Assembly: GCA_019637115.1 (NCBI GenBank)
Contig: JAHBWH010000052.1
Span: 1 to 46,940 of the forward strand
Length of the DNA: 46,940 nt
DNA from: Myxococcales bacterium
GTDB taxonomy: Bacteria; Myxococcota_A; Polyangia; Polyangiales; Houyiibacteriaceae
Direction: 5' to 3'
Below, piece by piece: positions 28,950 through 38,532 of this stretch (positions are counted from its first letter, which is position 1; each line of letters begins with the position of its first letter). The notes beneath the pieces are model-generated. The model worked only from the letters and a program-made list of their open reading frames with translations. It was not told the DNA's origin and ran no database searches. Both the position numbers and the translations under genes were made by a program.

Positions 28950-29031
28950 GAAGTGTGCTCTGATGCTGGGCCTGAGAAGCGCGCGCCGACGCTGGGCCTG
29001 AAGGCACGCTCCGACGCTGGGCTCGAGGGGG
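28931..29031. repeat. 26-bp tandem repeat derived from hutF 3' end
   Basis: Four units starting at 28931, 28957, 28983 and 29008. The first contains the last codons and stop of the amidohydrolase gene (CCGACGCTGGGCCTGA). The other three are diverged copies in the following gap. This points to slippage or unequal exchange at the gene end, before the histidine kinase gene. Confidence 0.9.
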
Positions 29032-29115
29032 CGCGCCGCCAGGCGTGGACCCGAAGCTTGGTAGCGCCGCCCAAAGAGGATGCCAGCGCGGTCGCGCGCC
29101 GAGTAAGGTGTAGGC

Positions 29116-30249
29116 GTGTCCGCCACCGAGCGAATCCGAGCCGGCAGGCCCATCGAGGTCGTCCGCTTCACCGTCGGCCTCGTGATCGCGTGCGGCGTGC
29201 TGGTGGTGGCGGTCGTCACCTTGCTCGGCCTCTACGCGTCGGATCTCGGAGAGGCGCGCGCGGAGTACCTCGTCGCCGTCGGGCTCGTCACCGCCGTCGC
29301 GTTGCCGCTGGCGGCCTCGACCGCCTGGGTCGCCGGCCGCGACTTCACGAACGACCTGCGGCACGTCGAGGCTGGGCTCGGCAAGCTCTTGGTCGACCCG
29401 GACGCGCCCATCTCGCGTGCCCGCCTCTCGGTGCGGACCCTCGACGAGCTCGGCGGCCTCGTCCGGGCGTTCGACGAGCTCAACGACGCCTTCGACCGAG
29501 CGCTCGAGCGCGAGCATCGCCTGCTCCGCGAGGCCGAGGCCGCCGAGGCCGTGAAGGCGGAGTTCCTCCGCGCCGTCAGCCACGAGCTCCGGACGCCCCT
29601 GAACTCGATCCTGGGCTTCGCCGACGTCCTCCTCACGGAGATCGACGGGCCTTTGACCGCAGAGCAGCACCAGGATCTCTGCATCATCCGCGACGCCGGA
29701 GAGCACCTCATCACGCTCTTCAACGACGTCCTCGACCTCAGCGCCGCTGCGACCAACCAGCTCCGCCTCACGCGCACCTCGCTCGATCCTGGGGAGATCG
29801 TCACCCAGGTGGCCGCCGAGCTCCGCGGCCTGCGCGGGACCAAGCCCGTCGAGCTCGTCGTCCACGTCGGGCCCGACGTCCCGAAGGTGCTCGCCGACGC
29901 GACACGCCTGCGGCAGGTCGTCACCAACCTCGCGAGCAACGCGCTGAAGTTCACCGACGAGGGCGAGGTCCGGCTCGAGGTCGAGCGGAGCCCTTCGGGC
30001 GTCACGATCCGCTGCGTCGACACCGGCGTCGGCATTCAGCCCGAGGCGCTCGGGCGGATCTTCCTCGAGTTCGATCAGCTCGCCGAGACCACCCCCGCGT
30101 CGCGGCGGCGGGGCGGCGCCGGGCTCGGCCTCGCGATCTCGCGTCGGCTCGTGGAGCTCCACGGCGGGACCCTGCGCGCGAGCAGCGTCCCGGGTCGGGG
30201 CTCGGTCTTCGAGGTGCTGCTCCCGAGCGGCTCGGAGGAGTCGGCATGA
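29116..30249 (+). CDS. membrane sensor histidine kinase
   Basis: 377 residues. Two membrane segments (about 14-40 and 55-78) with almost no periplasmic loop, then a HAMP-like helix, HisKA (AVSHELRTPLNSILGF, phospho-acceptor His156) and an intact HATPase: the N-box NLASNALKFTDEG, the G1 box CVDTGVGI, then FDQLAETTP and GAGLGLAISRRLVELHGG. It senses membrane or cytoplasmic signals and autophosphorylates. GTG 29116 is the start. The next kinase gene overlaps its stop (ATGA). No response regulator is adjacent. Confidence 0.92.
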   Translation: MSATERIRAGRPIEVVRFTVGLVIACGVLVVAVVTLLGLYASDLGEARAEYLVAVGLVTAVALPLAASTAWVAGRDFTNDLRHVEAGLGKLLVDPDAPISRARLSVRTLDELGGLVRAFDELNDAFDRALEREHRLLREAEAAEAVKAEFLRAVSHELRTPLNSILGFADVLLTEIDGPLTAEQHQDLCIIRDAGEHLITLFNDVLDLSAAATNQLRLTRTSLDPGEIVTQVAAELRGLRGTKPVELVVHVGPDVPKVLADATRLRQVVTNLASNALKFTDEGEVRLEVERSPSGVTIRCVDTGVGIQPEALGRIFLEFDQLAETTPASRRRGGAGLGLAISRRLVELHGGTLRASSVPGRGSVFEVLLPSGSEESA

Positions 30250-31940
30250 GCGCCCACGACAGCCTCCCGCCCGACCCCTTCTCGATCGCGCCCGTCACGG
30301 GCTCGTTCACCACCCGCCACTTCATGATGCGGGGCTCGAGCCCGCGCGCGCCGTGGCGGTCGCGCGCGTGGCTGCTCGCGATGGGCGTCCTGCTCGCGAG
30401 CGGTGGCGTGCTCGCCGTGATGTTGCTCGCTTGGCTCGCCCTCCCCTTGCCGGCGGGAGGGCTCGCGGGCGTGCTCCGCCTCGAGCTGGCCATCGTCGGC
30501 ATGAACGTCGCGGCGTCGCTCGGCGGCCTCTTGGCGCTGAGCCGCATCGAGAAGCGATGGAAGGGCGGCGCGCCGGGGCCGGTGCAGGACACCTTCGCGC
30601 TCCCCGTGCGCGTGGGTATCGGCGCTGGCGTCGGCGCCACCCTGATCGCGGGCGTGGACGTCATGAGCGGCGGCGCGATCTCGGGCCTCGAGGGGACGAC
30701 CATCCTCGCATGCACGGCCCTCGCGTTCGCGATCCATCAGAACCTCGCCGTCCACCTCGCCTCCGCGTGGCGCCTCGTGCTCTGGCGCGAGTTCCTCTTC
30801 GGGCTCGCGCCGAGCAAGGTCCCCGTGCGCGACCGCCCCCTCCTCGCGCGCCGCTACTCCTGGCGCGTCGCCTCCGCGCTCGCGCTCCTCGGCGGCAGCG
30901 TCCTCGCGGTGCCGCTGGCCTACCAGGCCGAGGGCGCCGCCGATCGCCCCGTGCTCTTCGCCATCGCCGGGCTCACGGTCGTCGCCATCGCGGCCTTCGG
31001 GATCGCGATGGGCTCGCGCATCGGCCAGCGGGTCGCCGCGGACGTCCGGGTCCTGGCGGCGCACGTCCGCAACCTCCGTGACCAAGCCGAGCGGGGTCGC
31101 TCCGTTCCGCCGCCGAGCGGCCAGCTGAACACGACGGTGGGGGAGGCGCTCGCGGCTCGGTCCGCGGCGCTCGCCGAGTACCACGAGGAGCGCGCGCGAG
31201 AGCAGGCCCGCGCGCGCCAGACGGTCGAAGAGACCCAGCGCCTCAAGACGCGCTTCCTCGCGCACATGAGCCACGACCTGCGAAGCCCGCTGCACTCGAT
31301 CACGGGCTTCGCCGAGATCCTCGCCCAAGGGGCCGAGGGGCCCTTAAACGAAGAGCAGCGGGCCAGCGTCGACGCCATCCGCGAGAGCGGCCTCATCCTC
31401 TCGCGCCTCGTGACCGACATCGTGGACACGGCCCGCCTCGAGGCGGGGCGGATGCCGCTCCATCGACAACCGACCGCGCTCGGCCCGCTCATCGACGAAG
31501 CCATCGAGACTGCGCTCGCCGCAGCGCCACGCAAGCCGCTGAAGTTCGAGCGCTTCCTCCCCGACTGGCCGGACTTCGACGTCGACCGCGAGCGGCTCCT
31601 GCAGGCCTTCGTCGGCGTGATCGGCCACGTCGTCCGCATGACCCCCGAGGGCCGCATCGGCATCGAGGGCGAGGACACGATGGACGGACGTGTGCTGATC
31701 CGCGTCGAGGCGCTCGGCCTTCCCCCCGAAGACTCCCAGCGCATCTTCGTCGCCTTCCGCGACATCAAGAAGCCCTCCGGCGTCCGCGAGGGAGGCCTCG
31801 GCCTCGGCCTCGCCCTCGCCCGGAGCCTCGTCGCCGCCCACGGCGGCGAGCTGCTCTACAGCGGCCTCGACATCGGCGGCGCGTGCTTCACGTTCATCCT
31901 CCCCGGCCCGGCGCCGCTCCCGGGCACCGTGCCGCTCTGA
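30246..31940 (+). CDS. histidine kinase-like protein with degenerate ATPase domain
   Basis: 564 residues, about six membrane segments, then a coiled linker and HisKA (HMSHDLRSPLHSITGFAEIL, His343). The ATPase domain is degraded: the N-box position reads GVIGHVVRMTPEG instead of N-x-x-x-N-A-x-K-F, and the G1 aspartate box reads EALGLPPED instead of DTGxGI. The G2 box GGLGLGLALARSLVAAHGG is kept. ATP binding is therefore doubtful, while the His acceptor is intact. It could be a phosphorylation substrate of, or heterodimer partner for, the upstream kinase; this is inference. ATG 30246 overlaps the upstream stop. Confidence 0.85.
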   Translation: MSAHDSLPPDPFSIAPVTGSFTTRHFMMRGSSPRAPWRSRAWLLAMGVLLASGGVLAVMLLAWLALPLPAGGLAGVLRLELAIVGMNVAASLGGLLALSRIEKRWKGGAPGPVQDTFALPVRVGIGAGVGATLIAGVDVMSGGAISGLEGTTILACTALAFAIHQNLAVHLASAWRLVLWREFLFGLAPSKVPVRDRPLLARRYSWRVASALALLGGSVLAVPLAYQAEGAADRPVLFAIAGLTVVAIAAFGIAMGSRIGQRVAADVRVLAAHVRNLRDQAERGRSVPPPSGQLNTTVGEALAARSAALAEYHEERAREQARARQTVEETQRLKTRFLAHMSHDLRSPLHSITGFAEILAQGAEGPLNEEQRASVDAIRESGLILSRLVTDIVDTARLEAGRMPLHRQPTALGPLIDEAIETALAAAPRKPLKFERFLPDWPDFDVDRERLLQAFVGVIGHVVRMTPEGRIGIEGEDTMDGRVLIRVEALGLPPEDSQRIFVAFRDIKKPSGVREGGLGLGLALARSLVAAHGGELLYSGLDIGGACFTFILPGPAPLPGTVPL

Positions 31941-31970
31941 CGTCGCACCGGCCCCTGCGGCGCGCGGGCC

Positions 31971-33089
31971 TCACTCCGCCGAGGTGGGGTGTGTCTCGGG
32001 CCCGTCACCGCCGTGATCGGACGTGGCTCGGGGTGGGATGAAGCCGCCGTCGCTCGTGCTCGCCGAGGCCGATCCCTCGGGCGCCGGGCCGAGGAGGACG
32101 GCCACCCACTGCAGATCCTCGGTGTGGAGGAGGTAGTTCTTCAGGAACATCGTGAGCGGCCCCGAGAGGAGCGCCCCGACCGGCCCGAGGAGGTAGCCCC
32201 ACGCGAGCATCGAGAGGAAGACCACCAAGGGCGAGAGGCCGAGCGCGTCCCCGAGCAAGCGCGGCTCGAGCAGGCTGCCGATCAGCGCGTTGACGACCAG
32301 GTAGCCGCCCATCACAGCGAGCGCCGTGCCCGGCCCGTGCAGAATGAGCGCGAGGAAGACCGGCGGGACCGCGGCGATGATGCTGCCGACGGTCGGGATG
32401 AAGTTGAGCAGGAACGCGATCACCCCCCACAGGAGCGCGAGGTCCACGCCCAGGTATTTGCACCAGAGGCCGACGGCGACGCCCGTGGTCGCGCTCGTGC
32501 CGAGCTTCACGACCAAGAAGCCCTTCACCTCGTGCATCGCGTCGTGCAGAGCCGTCAGCTCGCTGCGATCCGAGAAGACCTGCCGGAGCTTGCCGCGGAG
32601 CGTGGTCGCCTCGACCAACATGAACGCCACGACGAAGAGCACGAGGACGAGGCGCGAGAGGATCGAGAGCGCGCTCTTCAGCGTCGCGCCGAGGATGTCG
32701 ACGAGCTCGCCGGGGTTCGAGAGGCCCGGGATGAGCTCCTTCGAGGTCTCGATCCCGTACGACTGCAACCACTGCGCCGTCCCCTCGAAGAGCTCGGCGA
32801 TGCGGGTCTGGTAGAGCTCTTGGCGGGCGCCGAGCTGGGTCACGGCGCCCGCGAAGACCAGGCCGACCGCGAAGATGGCCGCCGCGTCCACCGCGAGCCC
32901 CGCGAAGACCGCGAAGAGGGTCGGCACGCGCCGACGCTTGAGCCAGAGCACGAGCGGCGCGGTCGTGACGGCGAGGAAGCCCGCGAGGAGCACGACCGAC
33001 ACGACCGGCCGGGCCGCCGAGAGCCCAAACGCCACGACGACGACGGCGGCGGCGAGGATGAAGGCGTTCCGGCCACGTCGCAGGGTCAC
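31971..33089 (-). CDS. AI-2E family permease
   Basis: 372 residues, about seven or eight membrane segments in the AI-2E (PerM/TqsA) arrangement. GVIAFLLNFIPTVGSIIAAV and NALIGSLLEPRLLGDALGLS are the family signatures. Family members export small molecules or act as ion antiporters, and the substrate here is unknown. The Ser/Gly/Pro tail after about residue 335 is low complexity. It starts with GTG 33089 and lies alone on the minus strand. Confidence 0.9.
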   Translation of the reverse strand: MTLRRGRNAFILAAAVVVVAFGLSAARPVVSVVLLAGFLAVTTAPLVLWLKRRRVPTLFAVFAGLAVDAAAIFAVGLVFAGAVTQLGARQELYQTRIAELFEGTAQWLQSYGIETSKELIPGLSNPGELVDILGATLKSALSILSRLVLVLFVVAFMLVEATTLRGKLRQVFSDRSELTALHDAMHEVKGFLVVKLGTSATTGVAVGLWCKYLGVDLALLWGVIAFLLNFIPTVGSIIAAVPPVFLALILHGPGTALAVMGGYLVVNALIGSLLEPRLLGDALGLSPLVVFLSMLAWGYLLGPVGALLSGPLTMFLKNYLLHTEDLQWVAVLLGPAPEGSASASTSDGGFIPPRATSDHGGDGPETHPTSAE

Positions 33090-33241
33090 CTCCGCAAGCT
33101 ACTCCCACCGCGGAGCGTCGGCCAAGTCATCGCCGCTCGCGGCGCGCTCCGACCGGCGGCGGGGGGCCGCGCGAGGCCCCCTCGGCGGCCAGGATTCGAC
33201 GAAAATTCGCGCCCGGACGGGGCCCAGCCTAGCGTCGGGGG

Positions 33242-35062
33242 GTGCGTCGAGCCGTTCCGACCCCGTCGCCGATGGGCGCCCCCTCGCCGAGCGACGATCC
33301 GCCGGTCCGGACGGGGCGATCCGTCCGCGGGCGCGGCGGCCTCTGGGTCTCGCTCGTGATGCTCTCCGCGTCGCTGCCCAGCGTCGCGCTCGCTTGGACC
33401 GACACGCACGTGCAGACCGCGTCCGCGAGCCTGCGCGTCCACGAGGACGCCTCGGTCGACGTCGCCCTCGTGGTCCGCGTCCAGGTGCGGGGCGGTTGGC
33501 TCGAGAGCCTGGAGATCGCCGGGCTCGATCCGGGGCTCACGGTCGCCGAGGGCTCGATCGACGTCCGCTCGGACGAGGGCGAGCGTTTCCCCGCCCGCGC
33601 GAGCGCCACCGATGACGGACGGGTGACGATCACCTTCCCGCGCCGCGCCGGCCCGCGCCGAGGACACCACACGCTCGCGCTCCGCTATCGGGCCAGCCTC
33701 GCCTCGCGGATCAGCGACGCCCAGGACGATCACGTGCGCGTCTCGTGGACCTTCCCTGGCTGGCAGTCGGGGCTCGACGGCGTGTCGATCGCGATCGACG
33801 CGCCGCGCGGGGCACGCTTCGTCGACGAGGACGACCTGCTCGTGACCCTCGCGCGGGAGCGCGAGGTCCGCGGCGAGCGCGCCATCCTGCGCTGGCGGCG
33901 CGCGCACCTGCCCCGCACCCTCGCCTGGGAGCTGAGCTTCGAGGTCCCGCGCGCCGAGATGACGCTCACCGCCAGCGAGCGGGGGACCGACGGCCGGGAT
34001 CTGGCGCGCGAGCTCGCCGGAGAGCGCTCGGGCGGCGGCGCGCCTCTGAACGATGACGTGAACGATCACGTGCACGATGAGGTCGATCGCGGCGCCGTCG
34101 CGCCGGCCACCCGCAGCGCGGGCTCGACGATCGAAGCGTTCACCGGTCCAGCGCTCGTCGGGCTGCTCTGCCTCGTCGCGCTCTTGCTCTTCGCCCGAGA
34201 GGCGCGCAGCCGGGGCGCTCGCCCGCGTGGCTGGCTCCCCGGGCCGACCACGCTGCGAGCGGGCATCATCGTCTTCGCTGCAGCGGGCGCTGCCCTCTTC
34301 GACGGCCCATCGGCGTGGGCCCTCCTCGCCCTCGCCCCGCTCGCGACGCTCCAGCGGAGCGCGCTCGCCACGACGGCGCGCCTCGGCGTCTGGCAACGGG
34401 CGCGCGCCGCCGATCTCCAGATCGCACGCCGCGCGGGAGGCACTCGCGCGCTCGATCTCGTCGACGCGACGCGACCGCTCGGGCTCCTCGTGCTCGCCGT
34501 GGTGTGGGGCGTCGCGACGCGCGCGCCGGGTGTCGAGCTCGCCCACCTCCTGCTGGGGACTCTCGCCTTCTTCGCCTCGCGGCGACGCCTCCCGGCGCCG
34601 CCCTACGAGCGGCTCGGCGCGCTGCTTCGATACGCGGGCACGCTCCAGCTCCCGGAGGGCGTCGCGGTCGCGCTCGTCGTGCACCGTGACACGCAGGGAC
34701 GCGCGCAGGACGCGCGCCTGCGGCTCGTCACGACCCACCGGCCGAGCGGGACGCTCCGGCTCGACGTCGTGATCGCCGACGAAGAGGGCGGCGGCGGGCT
34801 CGTCGCGATCCCGCGAGGGCTCGTCGTGACGCGCGAGGCGAGCGCCGCAGAGGAGCGCGTGAACGAGGCGCATCCGGGGCTCGTCGCGCGCCGCGGGCCG
34901 GGTGGGCGGCTCGCGCGCTTGGTGGAGCTGGACGCGCTCTTCGCCGTCGCGCGGACGCTCGACGCGCCCGAAGCCCTCGAGGCGCCTCCGACGTCTCGCG
35001 CGAGCCTGGCCGCGTCGCGGGCCAGCGCGCCTCCGATGATGCTCGCTGCGCCGCGGCGCTGA
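33242..35062 (+). CDS. uncharacterised envelope membrane protein
   Basis: 606 residues. A signal or anchor segment (LWVSLVMLSASLPSVALAW, about 34-52) precedes a beta-rich extracytoplasmic region to about 250. Several membrane segments (about 300-460) and a soluble tail that is Ala/Arg-rich at the end follow. The layout recalls DUF2207-like envelope proteins, but I cannot assign a family. GTG 33242 is the first start; ATG 33272 is an alternative. Its stop abuts the stop of the convergent der gene (TGATCA). Confidence 0.7.
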   Translation: MRRAVPTPSPMGAPSPSDDPPVRTGRSVRGRGGLWVSLVMLSASLPSVALAWTDTHVQTASASLRVHEDASVDVALVVRVQVRGGWLESLEIAGLDPGLTVAEGSIDVRSDEGERFPARASATDDGRVTITFPRRAGPRRGHHTLALRYRASLASRISDAQDDHVRVSWTFPGWQSGLDGVSIAIDAPRGARFVDEDDLLVTLAREREVRGERAILRWRRAHLPRTLAWELSFEVPRAEMTLTASERGTDGRDLARELAGERSGGGAPLNDDVNDHVHDEVDRGAVAPATRSAGSTIEAFTGPALVGLLCLVALLLFAREARSRGARPRGWLPGPTTLRAGIIVFAAAGAALFDGPSAWALLALAPLATLQRSALATTARLGVWQRARAADLQIARRAGGTRALDLVDATRPLGLLVLAVVWGVATRAPGVELAHLLLGTLAFFASRRRLPAPPYERLGALLRYAGTLQLPEGVAVALVVHRDTQGRAQDARLRLVTTHRPSGTLRLDVVIADEEGGGGLVAIPRGLVVTREASAAEERVNEAHPGLVARRGPGGRLARLVELDALFAVARTLDAPEALEAPPTSRASLAASRASAPPMMLAAPRR

Positions 35063-36463
35063 TCAGCCGCGGGGGTTGCGACGCTTCGCGCGATAGCGCA
35101 CGCGCACTGGGGTCCCTTCGAAGCCGAAGCGATCCCGCAGCGCGTTGACGACGTAGCGCTGATACGAGAAGTGCACGTAGTCCGGGTGGTTCGTCACCAC
35201 CACGAAGGTCGGCGGCGACGTCTCCGCCTGGGTCACGTAGTAGAGCCGGACGGCGTGGTTCTTCTGCGAGGGCGGCGGGTGGTGCTCGAGCACCTCCTCG
35301 AAGAAGCGGTTCACCTCGGCCGTGCCGATGCGCTTCTTGTGCTCGATGCTCGCCGCGACCACCGCGTCGAAGAGCTTGCGCACGCCGCGCCCGGTCTTGG
35401 CGCTCAGCGTGAGGATCGGCGCCCACGGCGCGAACGAGAGGATCTCCCGCGTGCGCTGGCGCATCGCGCGCTGCTCGTCCTTCGTCATCACGTCGGCCTT
35501 GTTCAACCCGATGACGAGCGCGTTGCCACGGTCGACCGCGAGCCCCGCGATCTTCGCGTCCTGCTCGCCCACGCCCTCGTGCGCGTCGATCATGAGCACG
35601 ACGACGTCGCTCCGCTCCATCGCCCGGATCGCGTGCAGGACGCTGAGCGCCTCGACCCCCCTGCCCTCGACCTTCGACTTGCGACGCATCCCGGCGGTGT
35701 CGATGATCACGAGGCGCTGGCCGCCGCGCTCGACGAGCGTGTCGACGCTGTCGACCGTCGTGCCCGGGCGGTCGTCGACGATCTGCCGATCTTCACCGCT
35801 GAGCTGGTTGACGAGCGACGACTTGCCAGCGTTCGGCCGGCCGACGATCGCGACGCGCGGCACCTCGAGGTCGACGGGCTCGGCCTCTCGCTCCGGCAGG
35901 AGGTCGGCGAGGGTCTCCTCGAGGTCGCCGAACCCGCGTCCGTGGAGGGCGGAGACCGGGAAGACGTGATCGATGCCGAGCTCGTAGTAGACGTTCGCGT
36001 CGAGCGCGCGCGCCGGCGAGTCAGCCTTGTTCGCGACGAAGAGCACGGGCTTGCCCGCGTCGCGCAGGAGCTGCACGGCCTCGCGGTCTGCCGGCACGGG
36101 ATCCATCGACGCGTCGAAGACGCAGAGCACGACGTCGCACTCGTCGAGGGCGAGCTTCACGTGACCGGTGATACCCGCCTTCATCGGGTCGTCGCTCTCG
36201 GGGTCGAAGCCGCCCGTGTCGATGAGCACGTAGTCGCGGTCGAAGCTCGTCGCGTCCGCGTAATGACGGTCGCGGGTCACGCCCGGGACGTCCTCGACGA
36301 TCGCGATGCGCTGCCGCGCGAGGCGGTTGAAGACCGTGCTCTTGCCGACGTTGGGACGCCCGACGATGGCGACCATCGGTCGCTGCCCACCGGCACCCGC
36401 CGGGAGCGGCTGGTTGCGTTTCCCTCGGGACGACCCGCGGCCGCTCGCGCTCGACTCCCTCAT
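35063..36463 (-). CDS. der: GTPase Der (EngA)
   Basis: Double-GTPase for 50S ribosome assembly, cytoplasmic and ribosome-associated. 466 residues: the first G domain has GRPNVGKST at 35-43, DTGG and NKAD; the second has GRPNAGKSS at 208-216, DTAGM and NKAD. A KH-like C-terminal domain (about 370-460) ends in a basic tail. The first 29 residues are an extension before the first G domain. GGGAGAAG before ATG 36463 supports this start over the internal Met30. The ATG overlaps the era stop (ATGA). Confidence 0.96.
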   Translation of the reverse strand: MRESSASGRGSSRGKRNQPLPAGAGGQRPMVAIVGRPNVGKSTVFNRLARQRIAIVEDVPGVTRDRHYADATSFDRDYVLIDTGGFDPESDDPMKAGITGHVKLALDECDVVLCVFDASMDPVPADREAVQLLRDAGKPVLFVANKADSPARALDANVYYELGIDHVFPVSALHGRGFGDLEETLADLLPEREAEPVDLEVPRVAIVGRPNAGKSSLVNQLSGEDRQIVDDRPGTTVDSVDTLVERGGQRLVIIDTAGMRRKSKVEGRGVEALSVLHAIRAMERSDVVVLMIDAHEGVGEQDAKIAGLAVDRGNALVIGLNKADVMTKDEQRAMRQRTREILSFAPWAPILTLSAKTGRGVRKLFDAVVAASIEHKKRIGTAEVNRFFEEVLEHHPPPSQKNHAVRLYYVTQAETSPPTFVVVTNHPDYVHFSYQRYVVNALRDRFGFEGTPVRVRYRAKRRNPRG

Positions 36464-37398
36464 TGGTCTTCTCCCGTGGCGAGGCGGCGCGCCTTCACCG
36501 GGTCCGCGGTCCAACCCTGCACGACCTTCACCCAGAGCTCGAGGTGCACGCGGCGCTCGAGGAAGGCCTCGATGGCGACGCGCGCCTCGGTCCCGATCGT
36601 CTTCAAGCGCTCGCCGCGCTTGCCGATGACGATGCCCTTGTGGCTGTCCTTCTCGACGACGATGGTGGCGTGAACCCGCGTCAGGGGGCCGTCCTCCATG
36701 CGGTCGATGACGACGGCGGCGCCGTAGGGCACCTCCTTCTGCACGTGTCGGAGCACCGCCTCGCGGATCATCTCGGCCACGAAGAAGCGCATCGGCCGAT
36801 CGGTGACGAAGTCCGGGTCGTCGTAGAGCAGCCCCTCGGGCAGATGCTGCCGCAGCTCGGCGACGAGCCCCTCGAGCCCGATGCCGCGCGTGGCCGAGAC
36901 GGGCACGAGCGCGGCGAAGGGGTGGAGCGCGCCGTACGCCTCCATGAACGGCAAGAGCAGGCGCTTGTCTTGGAGCTGGTCGATCTTGTTCACGCCGAGG
37001 ATCACGGGGACCTTCACCTCGGCGAGGGCGTCGAGCGCCGGGCGGTCGGCGTCGCGCACCTCGACGCGCGGGGTAGCCCCGCGTCGGTCGCTCGGGGCCT
37101 CCGTGAGCAGGAGCACCACGTCCGCCTCCGCGAGCCCGAGCTTGGCCTGCTCGACGAGCACGCCATGCAGCGCCGTCTGCGGCGTGAGCAGGCCAGGCGT
37201 GTCCACGAACGCGATCTGCGTCGGGGGGGACTCCTGAAGGTAGACGCCGAGCACGGCGGAGCGGGTGGTGCCGGGCTTGGGCGTCGCGATCGCGAGCCTC
37301 TGGCCGAGCAGCCGGTTCATCAGCGTGGACTTGCCGACGTTCGGTCGCCCGACGATCGCGCATCGGCCAGCGCGGGGCGTGTCATCTCGGTCGGTCAT
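36460..37398 (-). CDS. era: GTPase Era
   Basis: 312 residues. GRPNVGKST (17-25), DTPG and NKID form a Ras-like GTPase domain, and the C-terminal KH domain has VIGKRGERLKTIG. Binds 16S rRNA and helps mature the 30S subunit. First gene of an era-der operon; both proteins act on ribosome biogenesis, which fits their coupling by a four-base overlap. Confidence 0.96.
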   Translation of the reverse strand: MTDRDDTPRAGRCAIVGRPNVGKSTLMNRLLGQRLAIATPKPGTTRSAVLGVYLQESPPTQIAFVDTPGLLTPQTALHGVLVEQAKLGLAEADVVLLLTEAPSDRRGATPRVEVRDADRPALDALAEVKVPVILGVNKIDQLQDKRLLLPFMEAYGALHPFAALVPVSATRGIGLEGLVAELRQHLPEGLLYDDPDFVTDRPMRFFVAEMIREAVLRHVQKEVPYGAAVVIDRMEDGPLTRVHATIVVEKDSHKGIVIGKRGERLKTIGTEARVAIEAFLERRVHLELWVKVVQGWTADPVKARRLATGEDQ

Positions 37399-37477
37399 GG
37401 CGGGCGCGCATCTTGATGTCCGGACGCCACCGCCGCCACCCGTAGCGGGTCCCGCCCTCCGAAAGGGAGCCCGACCG

Positions 37478-37525
37478 TGGGTTGGCGACAGCCCCTGACG
37501 GGAGCTGGCGGCAGCCCCCTCACGG
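37478..37525. repeat. dispersed palindromic element, partial copy D
   Basis: A short piece with GTTGGCGACAGCCCCTGACG and GCTGGCGGCAGCCCCCTCAC, two sub-copies of the GGCGACAGCCCCT block in the elements at 8282, 19333 and 43951. It lies in the divergent gap between era and the gene at 37590. Confidence 0.5.
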
Positions 37526-37589
37526 AAAGGAGGGCAGTGCAGGAGCCCTGCTTGACCGCCGCCACCCCTCGGACGACCCTGCGGGGCTC

Positions 37590-38345
37590 ATGCCCGTCGC
37601 GTCCATCATCCTCGGCATCGTCGCGCTCCTCTTCATGGTCGGGGGGTTCCTCATGACCGGCGTGCCCGTGGCCGGCGCGGTGCTCAGCTTCGGCGCGCCG
37701 ATCGCGGCGCTCGTCGGCATCGTCCTCGCCGGGGTGTCGATGTCGCGGGCCAAGCGCGAGGGCTCCGAGTCCGGCGCGGCGGTCGCCGGGCTCGTCATCA
37801 ACATCGTCAGCTTCATCCTCGGCCTCGCGGTCGCCCTCACCTGTGGGCTCTGCAACGTCTGCTTCACGTCGGCGGCGGTCGGCGCGGGCAGCGCGGCTGC
37901 GAACAACCCCTTCCGCCAAGGGCAGAACCCCTTCCTCGTCCCCGGCCAAGGCGCGGGCACCTCCTTCGCGGGCGAGCTCAGCCGCATCTCGCTCTCGATG
38001 AACCTCGCGACCGTGCAGATCCAGTGCGCGACGGATCCGACGGGCGCGCGCGCCGCGCAGAGCGTCCTCCACCCCGGCGTCGTGGACGCGCTGCAAGGTC
38101 AGCTCTGCGCGATCGACGACGAGATCGCCGAGGCGTACGCGCAGAGCTGCGAGCATGGGGAGCGTCCGTGCTCGAGCGTGGCGCCGCTCGGCGCGGGGCC
38201 GGACGCCGAGCGGGCGACCGCGCTCGGGCTCGATCCGTCGCAATGCTTCGTCTACACGTCCGGCCAGGGGCGCATCATCGGGTGCAACACCGCCGGCGCC
38301 GACTTCCGCCTCATCCACCTCGAGAACGTCACCGCGGTCGAGTGA
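37590..38345 (+). CDS. DUF4190-like small membrane protein
   Basis: 251 residues. Two or three membrane segments in the first 100 residues (ASIILGIVALLFMVGGFLM and LVINIVSFILGLAVALTCGL) resemble DUF4190-type domains. The rest is a Cys-containing soluble domain with no family I recognise (CSSVAPLGAGPDAER, QCFVYTSGQGRIIGCN). ATG 37590 is chosen; the frame is open upstream only through the palindromic repeat. No operon partner. A minisatellite follows at once. Confidence 0.65.
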   Translation: MPVASIILGIVALLFMVGGFLMTGVPVAGAVLSFGAPIAALVGIVLAGVSMSRAKREGSESGAAVAGLVINIVSFILGLAVALTCGLCNVCFTSAAVGAGSAAANNPFRQGQNPFLVPGQGAGTSFAGELSRISLSMNLATVQIQCATDPTGARAAQSVLHPGVVDALQGQLCAIDDEIAEAYAQSCEHGERPCSSVAPLGAGPDAERATALGLDPSQCFVYTSGQGRIIGCNTAGADFRLIHLENVTAVE

Positions 38346-38352
38346 GCCCGCC

Positions 38353-38468
38353 AGGGCCGTGTCCGAGGGCCGTGTCCGAGGGCCGTGTCCGAGGGCCGTG
38401 TCCGAGGGCCGTGTCCAAGGGCCGTGTCCGAGGCCGTGCCGACGCCGTGTCCGAGGCCGCGTCCGAGG
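38353..38468. repeat. 13-bp minisatellite, 6 units plus degenerate tail
   Basis: Six units of AGGGCCGTGTCCG at 38353-38430 (the fifth has one change), then diverged 11-12-bp copies to 38468. The GTGTCCG core is shared with the arrays at 8 and 5233. It lies between the stop of the membrane protein and lgt. Confidence 0.95.
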
Positions 38469-38532
38469 TTCGTTTGGATTGCGCCCCCGCCGCCACGTGC
38501 GACGCGGCCCATGAACGCGTAGCCTCCGCGCC

